Under the pieces are notes generated by a model that saw only the letters and a list, made by a program, of their open reading frames with translations, had not been told where the DNA came from and did not search any database. Positions 43,955 through 53,785 of a DNA stretch of 64,000 nt are shown in pieces (the stretch's first letter is position 1; each line of letters begins with the position of its first letter). Both the position numbers and the translations under genes were made by a program. The stretch is from CAJQGY01 sp905478015 (lineage in GTDB: Bacteria > Pseudomonadota > Gammaproteobacteria > Magnimaribacterales > D2472). The DNA lies in contig CALSPZ010000001.1 in the NCBI GenBank assembly GCA_943788365.1, positions 992,001-1,056,000 of the forward strand. The letters are read 5' to 3'.

Positions 43955-44571
43955 CTAAGAGAAGGCCCGCAGTTTCCGTTAATCAAATTCCCCATGCCTT
44001 TCGAGCATACAGACCAAAGATTGTTATATTTATGGGAAGACTTTTATTGAAGATTTTTGGATGGAGGGTTGAAGGCGCCGTTCCAGAAATGAAAGAAAAT
44101 GAAAACCTTGTTCTAATTGCAGCTCCTCATACTTCTAACTGGGATGGCATTTTTGGTTTTGCGGCAATAATAGGATTAGATGCTAAGATTTCTTATTTTG
44201 GTAAATACACTCTATTTAATCAGCCTATTTTAGGAAGATTCCTAAAATATATGGGAGGTATTCCAGTCGACAAAAATAATCCTGGTTCAGGCTTGGTCAA
44301 AGAGGCAATTGCAAATATGGAGAAGCTCAAAGGTTCGCTCATTGCAATGGCTCCTGAAGGAACAAGGTCAAAGACCGAACAATGGAGAACCGGCTTTCTA
44401 AGAATTGCAGAAGCAGTGGACGCAAGAATATTTGTAGCTGCTTTTGATTTTAATACCAAGAGAATAGTATTAGATAAGTTTTTTAAGCCAAGCGAGGATA
44501 TGCAAAAAGATTTAGATAATCTAAAAGCATATTACACTCAGTATGGAGCAAAAAGGCCTGAAAATTTCTAG
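43951..44571 (+). CDS. 1-acyl-sn-glycerol-3-phosphate acyltransferase family protein
   Basis: From the ATG overlapping the previous stop this encodes 206 residues. The acyltransferase signature H-x4-D is HTSNWD and the second block is PEGTRSK, with IPVDKNNP between. It probably adds an acyl chain to a lysophospholipid-type acceptor. Relatives with HTSNWD and PEGTR often handle special lipids, so phosphatidate synthesis is not certain. It is convergent with the DUF885 gene by a four-base overlap. Confidence 0.83.
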   Translation: MTKRRPAVSVNQIPHAFRAYRPKIVIFMGRLLLKIFGWRVEGAVPEMKENENLVLIAAPHTSNWDGIFGFAAIIGLDAKISYFGKYTLFNQPILGRFLKYMGGIPVDKNNPGSGLVKEAIANMEKLKGSLIAMAPEGTRSKTEQWRTGFLRIAEAVDARIFVAAFDFNTKRIVLDKFFKPSEDMQKDLDNLKAYYTQYGAKRPENF

Positions 44572-46419
44572 GATTTAAGAGCCTTCTCGATCATCTCATC
44601 TACCTTTTGTTCAACAATAAATAGTGGAGGTATTCCATGATCCAGAACAGCTGAATGAAAGTCTTTTATATTAAAATTATCTCCAAGAGCATTCATAGCC
44701 TTCTCTCTTAATTCTAAAATTTTTATCATACCAACTTTGTAGCTAAGAGCTTGTCCTGGCCAAACAATATATCTCTCAATTTCAACTCGGCACTCTGTAT
44801 CTGACATTCCTGTTTTAGCTTTCATGTATGCAATAGCTTCTTCTCTTGTCCATCTTTTATAATGAATGCCTGTATCAACTACAAGCCTTACCGCTCTGAA
44901 TATCTCACTTTGCAATATTCCAAGCTCATCATATGGGTCAGGCGCAAGACCAGCCTCAAGTGCCAGTTGTTCTGCATAAAGAGCCCAACCTTCTGAGAAG
45001 GCAGATGTTCTGTAACCAAACCTTCTATATAAGGTCAAATCATCATTTTCCATTGAATGGGCAATTTGATGATGATGTCCAGGAGTTGCTTCATGGTAAG
45101 CAAGAGTTTTCATGCTGTATTTAGGAGTCTGTTTTATATCATATAGATTTACAAAAAAAGCACCTGGCCTGCTTCCATCCAATGCAGGGGCTTGATAGTA
45201 ACCTCCAGGTGCTGTTTTTTCAGAATATTCAGGAACAGCTTTTACAGTTACAGGAGCCTCTGGCATAGAATGAAAATAACCCTTGATACCATTTGTTGCC
45301 TCATTAACCATATCCATATAATCTTGAACAACAATCTCTTTCCTGTCTGGAGTATCTGCATATAGCAATGAGGGATCTTCATTTAATTCATTCATTAACA
45401 CTCCAGCTGTTTTTCTTGAGTCATATCCGAGCGAAGTTAATATCTCCTTCATTCTTGCTGAAATTCTAGCAACTTCGCTGAGGCCTATATTGTGAATTTC
45501 TTCGGGGCTATAGTCAGTGGTTGTATAAGAGCGTATTCTTAGTTTGTAAAACTCGTCTCCATTTGGTTGAGACCATATTCCATGTTTTTTATTAGCCTGA
45601 TCTTTTGTAGAAAGCATAAAATCTCTCAGTAAAACAAAACCAGGAGTAACACTAGTATCTATTGATGCCCTCAGATCCCTATCTAGCAATGAAAGATCAG
45701 AATCTGAAATGTTCAATAAATCAACTTTCTTAAAAAACTCAGTATACAAAGGATGCTCATCGAAAGAATAACTTATAAGCTCATTAAGCTGCTTGATTAA
45801 ATGGACATAGACAAATTCAGGTGCGTATATCCCTGCAGTAGCTTGTTTTTCCAACCATTCCAACTGCCCTGCAAACACATCCTTAACCAGATCAGTTCTT
45901 TTAATAAAGTCCTTAGCTTCTGAAAGATTTCTTACGGGATGCTGATCGCTCATAAAACTAATAATATTGTGATGAGCGCCCCTAACTTGATTCAAAGGGA
46001 TAGTCATGGTAGGGAAAATTTTCTAGTTGATTGAGCTCATTTTCAACATCAAAAATAGCTATTCTTTTTGTAATTTTTTGATTATCAGATAAGGAGCCAT
46101 CCTTATATTTACGAAGCAGCTCCAGTGAATTTTTAGAGTTTTCAATTTCATTCTGAATATTATCAGGCTTTAAAATAGTAAGCTTCGCATTATGTTTTGT
46201 GACCCAGTTTAAATCATCAAATATTCCCATATAGGTCATATATTCAGGGGAGCTAACCAGATCAACCACAATCTCTTTGCCAAGATAGTGATCAATTGAA
46301 GCTGGCTTCATAAAAAATAAATTAACCAGATACACAGATCCAAGACTAATTCCAAACAAAAAAATTAAACCTATTGCTTTTAAACCTTTTCTTACCATTA
46401 CTATTTTCCTTTGATTCAT
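44568..46419 (-). pseudogene. DUF885 family protein, split by an apparent frameshift
   Basis: Two frames on the minus strand make one DUF885 protein. The N-terminal part (46419-45982) has a membrane anchor and ends with the family segment NFPYHDYP; the second frame (46007-44568) continues at PLNQVRGAHHNIISFMSDQHP. The change of frame is at CCCTTTG (45994-45999, minus), where one extra base would explain the split. The second part includes LAYHEATPGHHHQIAH, a typical metal-type site. Joined length is near 600 residues, normal for the family. Function unknown, perhaps a periplasmic hydrolase. Confidence 0.75.
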
Positions 46420-46563
46420 ATCTTATTGATTAAAAATATTAACTTAAATATTTGTTTTAACAAAATTAAATAAATGCATTAAATCCTAACAGACGTGTAA
46501 ATTATAAATTCCTGTTGTAAATTTTTTTTGATAAACTTTAAAAATATAAAAAAAGAGAAAAAA

Positions 46564-47256
46564 ATGACTGATAAATTAGCAACCCTAACTTTTAAAGATG
46601 ACATTTCAATCATTACCCTAGATGACGGCAAGGCAAATGTTTTTTCGCTATCAATGATAGATGATGTTAACGCTTGCTTAGACAAAGTTCCTACAGAATC
46701 TGGCTGTCTTGTAATAAAGGGAAGGGAGGGCATGTTTTCTGCAGGTTTTGATTTAAAGGTAATAGGATCAGGAGATATGAGCGCAATCCAAGATATGTCT
46801 TTAAACGGATTTAAGATGCTTTCAAGGATACTGGATTTCCCTAGACCAGTTATTGCTGGGTGCTCAGGCCATGGAATTGCTTTAGGAACATTTCTTTTAT
46901 GTTGTTGCGACTATAGAGTGGGTATAAAAGGTGAGTATATGATTGGAGCAAATGAAATGCGAACCAACATGGTAATTCCAATCCCCATCCTAGAACTCAT
47001 TAAATTTAGGGTAGCTCAATCTCATAAGTACAGAGCTATTCTCGGAGGAACTATGTACCCAATCCATTCTGCTATTGAAGCAGGGCTTGTTGATGAGGTT
47101 GTTGATAAAGATAGTTTTGAAAAAGTCGTTATGTCTAAGGCAAAAGATTTGGCAACAATGGGCCATCCAAGTTATACGCTAACAAAAAAACTTTTTGTTA
47201 ATGATGTTTCTCATAAGATTAAAAGTGCACTAGAAGAATTAGAATCTAAAACATAA
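46564..47256 (+). CDS. Enoyl-CoA hydratase/isomerase family protein
   Basis: The 230-residue protein is a crotonase-fold enzyme: oxyanion-hole segments GREGMFSAGFDLK and CSGHGIALGTFLLCCCDYR. ATG 46564 is preferred to an upstream in-frame ATG at 46528, since AAAAGAGAA lies close to it. The length is shorter than typical 255-260-residue hydratases because the C-terminal helix is reduced. The GNAT gene follows 5 bases later. The exact acyl-CoA substrate is unknown. Confidence 0.85.
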   Translation: MTDKLATLTFKDDISIITLDDGKANVFSLSMIDDVNACLDKVPTESGCLVIKGREGMFSAGFDLKVIGSGDMSAIQDMSLNGFKMLSRILDFPRPVIAGCSGHGIALGTFLLCCCDYRVGIKGEYMIGANEMRTNMVIPIPILELIKFRVAQSHKYRAILGGTMYPIHSAIEAGLVDEVVDKDSFEKVVMSKAKDLATMGHPSYTLTKKLFVNDVSHKIKSALEELESKT

Positions 47257-47261
47257 AAATA

Positions 47262-47771
47262 ATGAGCTCAAAACAACTGTTTCATATTGATGAATTTGGA
47301 CCAGGTGTTGATGAGTCGATAATCAGATCCATATATAAAATTAATCAATCTAACACGCCGGAAGTGGGAGAGCTCAAGTCAATTAAAAAAATGACAGATT
47401 TAATTAAACTGGCTTCAAAAAACGTAGTAATAAAAAATAACAATGAAATAATAGGATTCGCAGTCTGTTTTAGAGAAAATTCTAAATATAAATCACTTAA
47501 CTATAAGCATATAAGCTCGTTAAAAAATAAATTTTTATATATTGATAGGGTGGCAATTAAAAAATCTTATACGCGCTCAGGAATTGGAACTGCTGCATAT
47601 AAACTTCTTTTTGAGTATGCTGATTCAAACAAACTTCCTATTTTTTGTGAGGTCAATATTAAGCCAATAAATAAACCATCCCTAGATTTTCATAAAAAAA
47701 ATGGCTTTATACAAATAGGTGAAAAGGATTTCTCAGACCACTCTGTTGCATATTTCGAAAGACAGCTTTAA
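47262..47771 (+). CDS. GNAT family N-acetyltransferase
   Basis: The 169-residue protein has the acetyl-CoA binding region V-A-I-K-K-S-Y-T-R-S-G-I-G-T-A-A-Y and the late N-K-P-S-L-D-F-H-K-K-N-G-F motif typical of GNAT enzymes. The acceptor is unknown. The upstream crotonase gene may be in the same transcript. Confidence 0.83.
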   Translation: MSSKQLFHIDEFGPGVDESIIRSIYKINQSNTPEVGELKSIKKMTDLIKLASKNVVIKNNNEIIGFAVCFRENSKYKSLNYKHISSLKNKFLYIDRVAIKKSYTRSGIGTAAYKLLFEYADSNKLPIFCEVNIKPINKPSLDFHKKNGFIQIGEKDFSDHSVAYFERQL

Positions 47772-47839
47772 TAAATAGTATATATATTTTAGGTACTTGT
47801 CTTGTATCAAGGATCAAAGAATATGTGTATGGTTAACAC

Positions 47840-48684
47840 ATGATAGAAACAACATTATTTGCAAAAACCATGATTATTTTGTGTTCTCAGCTTTCAATAG
47901 TTTTTGGGCTCACATTTTATATTTTAAAAAAATCTAAAGAAGCTTATTTCAATAATACTACTTTTTTAGGCATGTCCTTCAGAGGAGCAATGAATCTTAA
48001 GAAGGAATTTGATTTAATTCCTTATATTGAAGATAGCAGAGGGTTTCCAAAGCATATGCATCTAGCAAATGCCACAAAGGATGACATTCCAGTCATGGCT
48101 CTTAACGAAGAAAGCAAGGTGAAGTGGCAAAAGCTTGGCTATGTGGTTTCGCCACCTGCTAACAAATTCTTAAATGCTATCTTTGTTTCTTGGGCAATAT
48201 TATTATTTTCTATAGCTCTTGTTGGCTATTTTTCATTATCCTCAGGCATTATTGTCTTTACAATGCAAAGCATACTAATGGGTCTTTTGCTTGGGTTTCT
48301 TTTCCTCGAAATGGATGAAAATGATGGCATTAGAGCGCTTAAAATAACTCTTCTCGCCACACTGTTTTCAGGCTTTATTGGCTATAGTGATATTGGAACT
48401 GCAATTTATAATTCAGGCATTGTTCAAAACATACTTTTTTTTGGTTTGCTTGCATTGATTGTTTTTGAATTTTCAAGAACAACTTTTAAATTTTCTCGAA
48501 ACACAATCAGAGTTAAAGCTTTTTTTGGATAGGGCTTTTCATACTTTTTCTTTTTTATGATTTTGCTAGGCTTAATGAGCTTTCTGGCTATTCAAATAAA
48601 TGGGATACAGCATTTCAAATAGCATTAAGTCTCTACCTAGATATTATAAATCTCTTGTTAGAAATATTAGAGGCTATGGATTGA
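47840..48684 (+). pseudogene. Bax-inhibitor-1-like membrane protein, interrupted by a frameshift
   Basis: The first frame (47840-48532) encodes 230 residues with several helices and ends at TAG directly after a run of seven T (48520-48526). The next frame (-1) continues without a stop to TGA at 48684 and reads as the expected C terminus of BI-1 family proteins: FYDFARLNELS, then FQIALSLYLDIINLLLEIL. Joined, the protein would be about 277 residues. Either one T was lost from the run, or ribosomes slip on the T TTT TTT heptamer, which lies in the right phase for -1 slippage. The long soluble loop after the first helix is unusual for the family. Confidence 0.65.
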
Positions 48685-48698
48685 TAGAGCCAACCGAA

Positions 48699-49403
48699 TC
48701 AGAAATTAATTTGATATCCAATTTTTACAACGCTATCTAGGACTTTGCTCGTACTTGTTTCTATAGTAAATGCACTTTTTTTATTAATATTATAAATAGC
48801 GGCGAAACCATACTTTTGGTCTGTTTCATCATCCAAAACATATGTCACCTGAGAGGTTTCAAATGCTGTACAAACTAAATTAACAGGGCACACCTGCTGA
48901 ACAACTTCAGTCTCTTTTGAGAAATCAATAAATATTTTTCCTTCCCAGGCATTTGAGTTTCCAAATCTTATTCCAGTAATAACATTTGCCTGGGAATCAC
49001 TTTCAGAAAAATTAATATCACTATCAATATCTGTAGCTTTTATGCCTAGCTCTAAAAAGACATCTAAAAAATTTTCTAATTTTAATGAAACGCCTCCAGC
49101 AGATATAGAATTGAGGACATCTCCAATTCCCACATGCGCACCAATTCTTAAAGCTTTTGTAAACTTGTCGTAAGTCTCATTATCAACGTTAACCCCATCA
49201 GCTTTTGCTTCTGCTACTAAATATAGAGGTCCTGGAAGTGATAGTGAAAACTTTGCTTCAATGCCTGAGTCATCTTTTGCATCAAAAGCATATATTCCTA
49301 GTGAAGTATATTTATAATCGTTGGGGTCTCTATCAAGACGACCATCTTCAGATATGACAGTCATAGATAAAAATATTAAGGCTATTAGTTTTATGTTTTG
49401 CAT
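48699..49403 (-). CDS. Putative outer-membrane beta-barrel protein
   Basis: The 234-residue product has a signal-like N terminus, alternating hydrophobic/polar strands and ends in Phe (GYQINF), the pattern of BamA-inserted outer-membrane proteins. Two cysteines near QVCPVNLVCTAF may form a loop disulphide. No family recognised. It is convergent with the BI-1-like gene. Confidence 0.6.
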   Translation of the reverse strand: MQNIKLIALIFLSMTVISEDGRLDRDPNDYKYTSLGIYAFDAKDDSGIEAKFSLSLPGPLYLVAEAKADGVNVDNETYDKFTKALRIGAHVGIGDVLNSISAGGVSLKLENFLDVFLELGIKATDIDSDINFSESDSQANVITGIRFGNSNAWEGKIFIDFSKETEVVQQVCPVNLVCTAFETSQVTYVLDDETDQKYGFAAIYNINKKSAFTIETSTSKVLDSVVKIGYQINF

Positions 49404-49457
49404 AATAAATATACTATCAGACCCATAGGCTGAAGGATATAATCAGATGTCCTTGAT

Positions 49458-51248
49458 TTAAGTCCTTACCCTTCCTTTTTTTCTTAACCTTATTGATTCT
49501 GGAGTCACTTCAACGAGCTCATCATCTTCTATAAATTCCAAAGCTTGTTCTAAAGTATGTTTAATATGCGGAACTAAAATAAGATTTTCATCAGTACCTG
49601 CAGCCCTAATATTTGTTAGTTGTTTTGCTTTTGTTGGGTTTACTGGCAAGTCATTATCTCTTGAGTGAAGACCTACTATCTGACCAATATAAACTTCATT
49701 CCCGTGCCCTAAGAATAACTTTCCACGATTCTGTAAGTTAAATAAGGCATAGGCTAAAGTTTTTCCAGCCATCATAGAGTACATCACACCATTTGTTCTT
49801 TTGGCAATATCTCCAAGTTTTACAGGCCCATAATGATCAAAAACACTAGTCATTATTCCAGTGCCACTAGTAATAGTTAGAAAGTGAGACCTAAAACCAA
49901 TAATTCCTCTAGAAGGAGCTATAAATTCAAGCTTAACCCTTCCTTTACCATCTGATTCCATGCTTTGTAGCTCTGCTTTTCTTGGACCAAGTTCCTCCAT
50001 AATAGCGCCTTGATGAATCTCTTCTACATCAATTACTATTTGCTCATATGGCTCATGTATTTCGCCACCTACATCTTTTTGCACTACTTGAGGTTTAGAT
50101 ATGGCAAGTTCAAAACCCTCTCTTCTCATAGTTTCAATAAGAACAGAAAGATGAAGCTCTCCTCTTCCAGAGACAATAAATTTATCAGGACTATCTCCTT
50201 GGACGACTTTTAGGGCAACATTAGATATAAGTTCTTTATCAAGCCTTTCTTTAATGTTTCTAGATGTAACGAATTTACCCTCTCTTCCTGCAAAAGGAGA
50301 GTCATTTACTTGAAAAGTCATGCTTACTGTGGGCTCATCAACCGAAAGTGCTGGCAAGGCAACAACAGATGCTGGATCACAAATTGTGTCAGATATATTA
50401 AGTTTATCAATCCCAGTAATACAAACTATTGAACCAGCCTCTGCTTCAGATACCTCTACTCTATCCAAACCTTCATATCCCATAACCTGCAGAACTTTCC
50501 CTTTTTTAGTCTCACCCTCTCTATTTATAACAACCACCTGATCATTAGGCTTAACTGATCCTTGTTTGATTCTTCCAATACCAATAACACCAACATAACT
50601 GTTACTATCAAGAGCGCTAATCTGCAGTTGAAGAGGTCCTTCTATATTCACTTCTGGTGAAGGCACCTTATCCAAAATCATCTGCATTAATGGTTTCATA
50701 TCTTCCGTCATATTTTCAGGCTCGAGGCCTGCAATTCCTTCAATTGCAGATGCATAAATTACTGGGAAATCTAATTGCTCATCTGTTCCACCCAGCCTAT
50801 CAAATAGATCAAAAACTTGATCAAGGACCCAATGAGGTCGTGCATCAGGCCTATCTACTTTATTTATCACCACTATAGGCTTTAAACCTTTTTCAAATGC
50901 TTTTTGAGTAACAAATCTTGTTTGAGGCATTGGCCCATCAACAGCATCTACTAAAAGCAAAACAGAGTCCACCATTGAAAGAGCTCTCTCAACCTCTCCT
51001 CCAAAATCAGCATGCCCAGGAGTATCAACAATATTTATAAGATGGTCATGCCATTTTATAGAAGTATTTTTTGCTGTAATTGTTATTCCTCTTTCTTTCT
51101 CTTGATCATTTGAATCCATAATTCTTTCTGAATCCATATTTTTTCTATCAAGTGTTCCAGATTGTTGAAGCAGCTTATCTACTAGAGTTGTTTTGCCATG
51201 GTCCACGTGGGCAATAATTGCGATATTTCTTATTTTATTAATGTCCAT
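49458..51248 (-). CDS. typA: Ribosome-binding GTPase TypA/BipA
   Basis: This 596-residue translational GTPase has the G1 loop AHVDHGKT at residues 13-20, RGITITAKN and DTPGHADFGGEVER, then VVINKVDRPDARP. The C-terminal part carries TypA-specific segments such as APSRGIIGFRSHFLT and GKTLAYALFNLQNRG. TypA acts on the ribosome in assembly and stress adaptation. Length fits the family (about 600). It is divergent from the M20 gene with a 40-base gap. Confidence 0.96.
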   Translation of the reverse strand: MDINKIRNIAIIAHVDHGKTTLVDKLLQQSGTLDRKNMDSERIMDSNDQEKERGITITAKNTSIKWHDHLINIVDTPGHADFGGEVERALSMVDSVLLLVDAVDGPMPQTRFVTQKAFEKGLKPIVVINKVDRPDARPHWVLDQVFDLFDRLGGTDEQLDFPVIYASAIEGIAGLEPENMTEDMKPLMQMILDKVPSPEVNIEGPLQLQISALDSNSYVGVIGIGRIKQGSVKPNDQVVVINREGETKKGKVLQVMGYEGLDRVEVSEAEAGSIVCITGIDKLNISDTICDPASVVALPALSVDEPTVSMTFQVNDSPFAGREGKFVTSRNIKERLDKELISNVALKVVQGDSPDKFIVSGRGELHLSVLIETMRREGFELAISKPQVVQKDVGGEIHEPYEQIVIDVEEIHQGAIMEELGPRKAELQSMESDGKGRVKLEFIAPSRGIIGFRSHFLTITSGTGIMTSVFDHYGPVKLGDIAKRTNGVMYSMMAGKTLAYALFNLQNRGKLFLGHGNEVYIGQIVGLHSRDNDLPVNPTKAKQLTNIRAAGTDENLILVPHIKHTLEQALEFIEDDELVEVTPESIRLRKKGRVRT

Positions 51249-51265
51249 GATATTTGTATGTTAAA

Positions 51266-51276
51266 AAGGAGGTGAT
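51266..51276 (+). promoter_or_regulatory. Full-length Shine-Dalgarno match upstream of the M20 gene
   Basis: AAGGAGGTGAT is complementary to eleven bases at the 3' end of 16S rRNA, much more than most sites here. It lies 12 bases before the ATG at 51289, or 16 from the GGAGG core, longer than optimal. The next TATAAT follows directly and could be a -10 element instead. Confidence 0.35.
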
Positions 51277-51288
51277 TATAATCTCAAA

Positions 51289-52569
51289 ATGAAAAAATTA
51301 TCTGTTTTCTTTACTCTTCTTCTATCTTCCTTTGTAAGCGCAGACCTTAAGCAGGATTTAGAAGAACAACTTGATCCACTGATGACTAAGGTCATTGCAT
51401 GGAGACATAACTTTCATCAAAATCCTGAACTCAGTAACAGGGAATATAAAACATCAAAAAAAGTTGCAGCTCATTTAAGATCTTTGGGGATCAAAGTGGA
51501 AACAAAGATTGCATATACAGGTGTTGTTGGCTTGATCGAGGGCGGTCTTCCTGGTCCAACTATTGCTTTAAGGGCAGATATGGACGCACTTCCAGTTGAA
51601 GAAAAAACAGGGCTACCATTTGCTTCAAAAGAGAGAGCAACGTACCTAGGACAGAGCGTTGGCGTTATGCATGCATGTGGCCATGATGCACATGTCGCTA
51701 TCTTGATGGGCGTTGCAGAATTTTTAGCAAAAAATAAAGAAAATATCGAAGGTAATGTCATGCTTATCTTTCAACCTGCTGAGGAAGGCCCTCCAGAAGG
51801 AGAAAATGGTGGTGCAAAAATGATGCTCGAAGAAGGCATTTTTGAAAGATATAATCCTGAGGTTATTTTTGGCCTTCATGTTGGAAACGGACCTCATGGG
51901 TATGTAGGACTAACACCTGGACCAGCAATGGCTGCTGCATCAGCATACAGAATAAAAATTAAAGGCGTTCAAGCGCACGGCTCTAGACCATGGGATTCAA
52001 TTGATCCCATAATGGCAACATCACAAATAATAGAAGCTTTAAATACAATTGTTAGCAGAAGAATAAATATTATTAATAATCCAGCAGTAGTATCTGTTGG
52101 GATTGTAAAAGCTGGAACAAGGAATAATATAATCCCAGAAGATTCGGAAATTATGGGAACTATAAGAACTTTTGATCCTAAATTACGAGCTCAAGTTTAT
52201 GATGAAATAAGACAGATTGCAGCAGGCGTTGCAGTAGGAACTGGAGCTGAAATCGATGTGGAGTTTGATGTTGGTGGTTTCTATCCCGTTACTTTTAATA
52301 ATGAAGATTTAGTGGAAAGACTTTCCCCAACTCTAAAAGAAGCAACAAATAATAAGTTCTATATTAATAACTCTCCTTCGACTGGAGCTGAAGATTTTTC
52401 ATTCTTTTCTCAAGAAATACCTGGAATGTATTTTTGGCTTGGAGTTAATGCCCCAGGAGTAATGAAAGCACCAGGAAATCATTCTCCATATTTTGTTGTA
52501 GATGATGGAGCTTTGGATGAAGGTTTAAAATCTTTAATATATCTTGTATTAGATTACCCAAATAAATAA
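51289..52569 (+). CDS. Secreted M20 family amidohydrolase (hippurate hydrolase-like)
   Basis: The 426-residue protein has a signal peptide (cleavage near SA) and M20D metal-binding motifs: MHACGHDAHVA, EEGPPEGENGG and the family's GAEDF segment near the C terminus. Such enzymes remove acyl groups from N-acyl amino acids or act on related amides. Export distinguishes it from cytoplasmic relatives. No operon partner indicates the substrate. Confidence 0.9.
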   Translation: MKKLSVFFTLLLSSFVSADLKQDLEEQLDPLMTKVIAWRHNFHQNPELSNREYKTSKKVAAHLRSLGIKVETKIAYTGVVGLIEGGLPGPTIALRADMDALPVEEKTGLPFASKERATYLGQSVGVMHACGHDAHVAILMGVAEFLAKNKENIEGNVMLIFQPAEEGPPEGENGGAKMMLEEGIFERYNPEVIFGLHVGNGPHGYVGLTPGPAMAAASAYRIKIKGVQAHGSRPWDSIDPIMATSQIIEALNTIVSRRINIINNPAVVSVGIVKAGTRNNIIPEDSEIMGTIRTFDPKLRAQVYDEIRQIAAGVAVGTGAEIDVEFDVGGFYPVTFNNEDLVERLSPTLKEATNNKFYINNSPSTGAEDFSFFSQEIPGMYFWLGVNAPGVMKAPGNHSPYFVVDDGALDEGLKSLIYLVLDYPNK

Positions 52570-52613
52570 CCAAACAATATACAATTATAAAAATTTTTTA
52601 AAGGAGCATTATT

Positions 52614-53585
52614 TTGTCAATCCCAAGTCACATAAAAGATAATTTATCTATACCAGTTATAGGTTCACCTTTGTTCTTAGTTTCTGGACCAGAACTAGTA
52701 ATTGCCCAATGTAAAGCTGGCATCATCGGGTCTTTCCCAGCGCTTAATGCAAGACCTCAACATGTCTTGGAAGAATGGATTATAAGAATAAAAACCGAGC
52801 TTGCTGAATACCAAGAACAAAACCCAGATGCCAAGGTTGCACCATTTGCCGTTAATCAAATTTGTCATGGTTCTAATGATAGGTTGATGGATGATATGGC
52901 TACTTGTGTAAAGCAAGAGGTCCCTATAATTATTACATCATTAAGACCTCCAGCAGAGCTTGTTGAGGCGGCTCATAGTTACGGCGGTCTTGTATATCAC
53001 GATGTTATAAATGTAAGGCATGCAAAGAAAGCAGCTGAGCAAGGTGTAGATGGATTAATTTTAGTTTGTGCAGGAGCAGGCGGCCATGCAGGAGCCTTGT
53101 CACCTTTTGCTTTATTAAGAGAAGTTAAACAATGGTTTGATGGAACTATAATCCTTTCAGGCTCGATAGGAGATGGTTACTCAGTAGCATCATCTCTAGC
53201 TTTAGGCGCTGATTTTGCATATATGGGCACAAGATTTATAGCAACAAAAGAAGCAAATGCTGATCCTGAATATAAAAAAATGTTAGAAGAAAGTGCGGCC
53301 GATGATATCGTTTACTCTTCCTTGTTTACCGGCGTAAGTGGTAATTATTTGAAGCCATCAATAAAAAATGCTGGCATGGACCCTGATAATCTTCCAGATG
53401 CAGATAAGTCATCAATGAATTTTGGTTCTGGCGGAAACACTAAATCTAAAGCTTGGAAAGATATATGGGGCTCAGGCCAAGGAATTGGATTAATTGAAGA
53501 CTCACCATCTGTGGGAGAGCTTGTAGATAGAATCAAGGCTGAATTTAATTCAGCGGTTGAAGAGCTATCCAGTAAAGCTAAATAA
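52614..53585 (+). CDS. Nitronate monooxygenase-like FMN oxygenase
   Basis: Starting at TTG with AAAGGAG well placed upstream, this 323-residue protein has the TIM-barrel NPD fold: GSPLFLVSGPELVIAQCKAGIIGSFPALN at the N terminus, GHAGALSPFAL and a late ASSLALGADFAYMGTRFIAT, which fits the FMN-phosphate binding region. The family oxidises nitronates or serves as enoyl reductase-like enzymes. Physiological role is unknown. Confidence 0.85.
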   Translation: MSIPSHIKDNLSIPVIGSPLFLVSGPELVIAQCKAGIIGSFPALNARPQHVLEEWIIRIKTELAEYQEQNPDAKVAPFAVNQICHGSNDRLMDDMATCVKQEVPIIITSLRPPAELVEAAHSYGGLVYHDVINVRHAKKAAEQGVDGLILVCAGAGGHAGALSPFALLREVKQWFDGTIILSGSIGDGYSVASSLALGADFAYMGTRFIATKEANADPEYKKMLEESAADDIVYSSLFTGVSGNYLKPSIKNAGMDPDNLPDADKSSMNFGSGGNTKSKAWKDIWGSGQGIGLIEDSPSVGELVDRIKAEFNSAVEELSSKAK

Positions 53586-53601
53586 ATTAAAGGTATATCT
53601 A

Positions 53602-53778
53602 TGTTAGAAGCAATAATTTTTATATCAATTGGAGCAGCGTCTGGCATAGCCATAGTTACTTTATTAAACAATTCTAGAAAAGGCAGAGAAGGAACTAAGG
53701 GAATTACTGAAGAATATACTTCAAAATCTGGAGTTAAAAGAACTGCAAAAAAAGATAGGTCTGACCATATTGTTTGAA
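53602..53778 (+). CDS. Small single-helix membrane protein, 58 residues
   Basis: A short frame from ATG (AAAGG 8 bases upstream) encodes one hydrophobic helix (about residues 4-22) and a long basic tail. It sits between the NPD-like and HIBADH-like genes with close spacing. No family recognised; the ribosome-binding site and topology make it a likely gene. Confidence 0.5.
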
Positions 53779-53785
53779 GCCCAAC

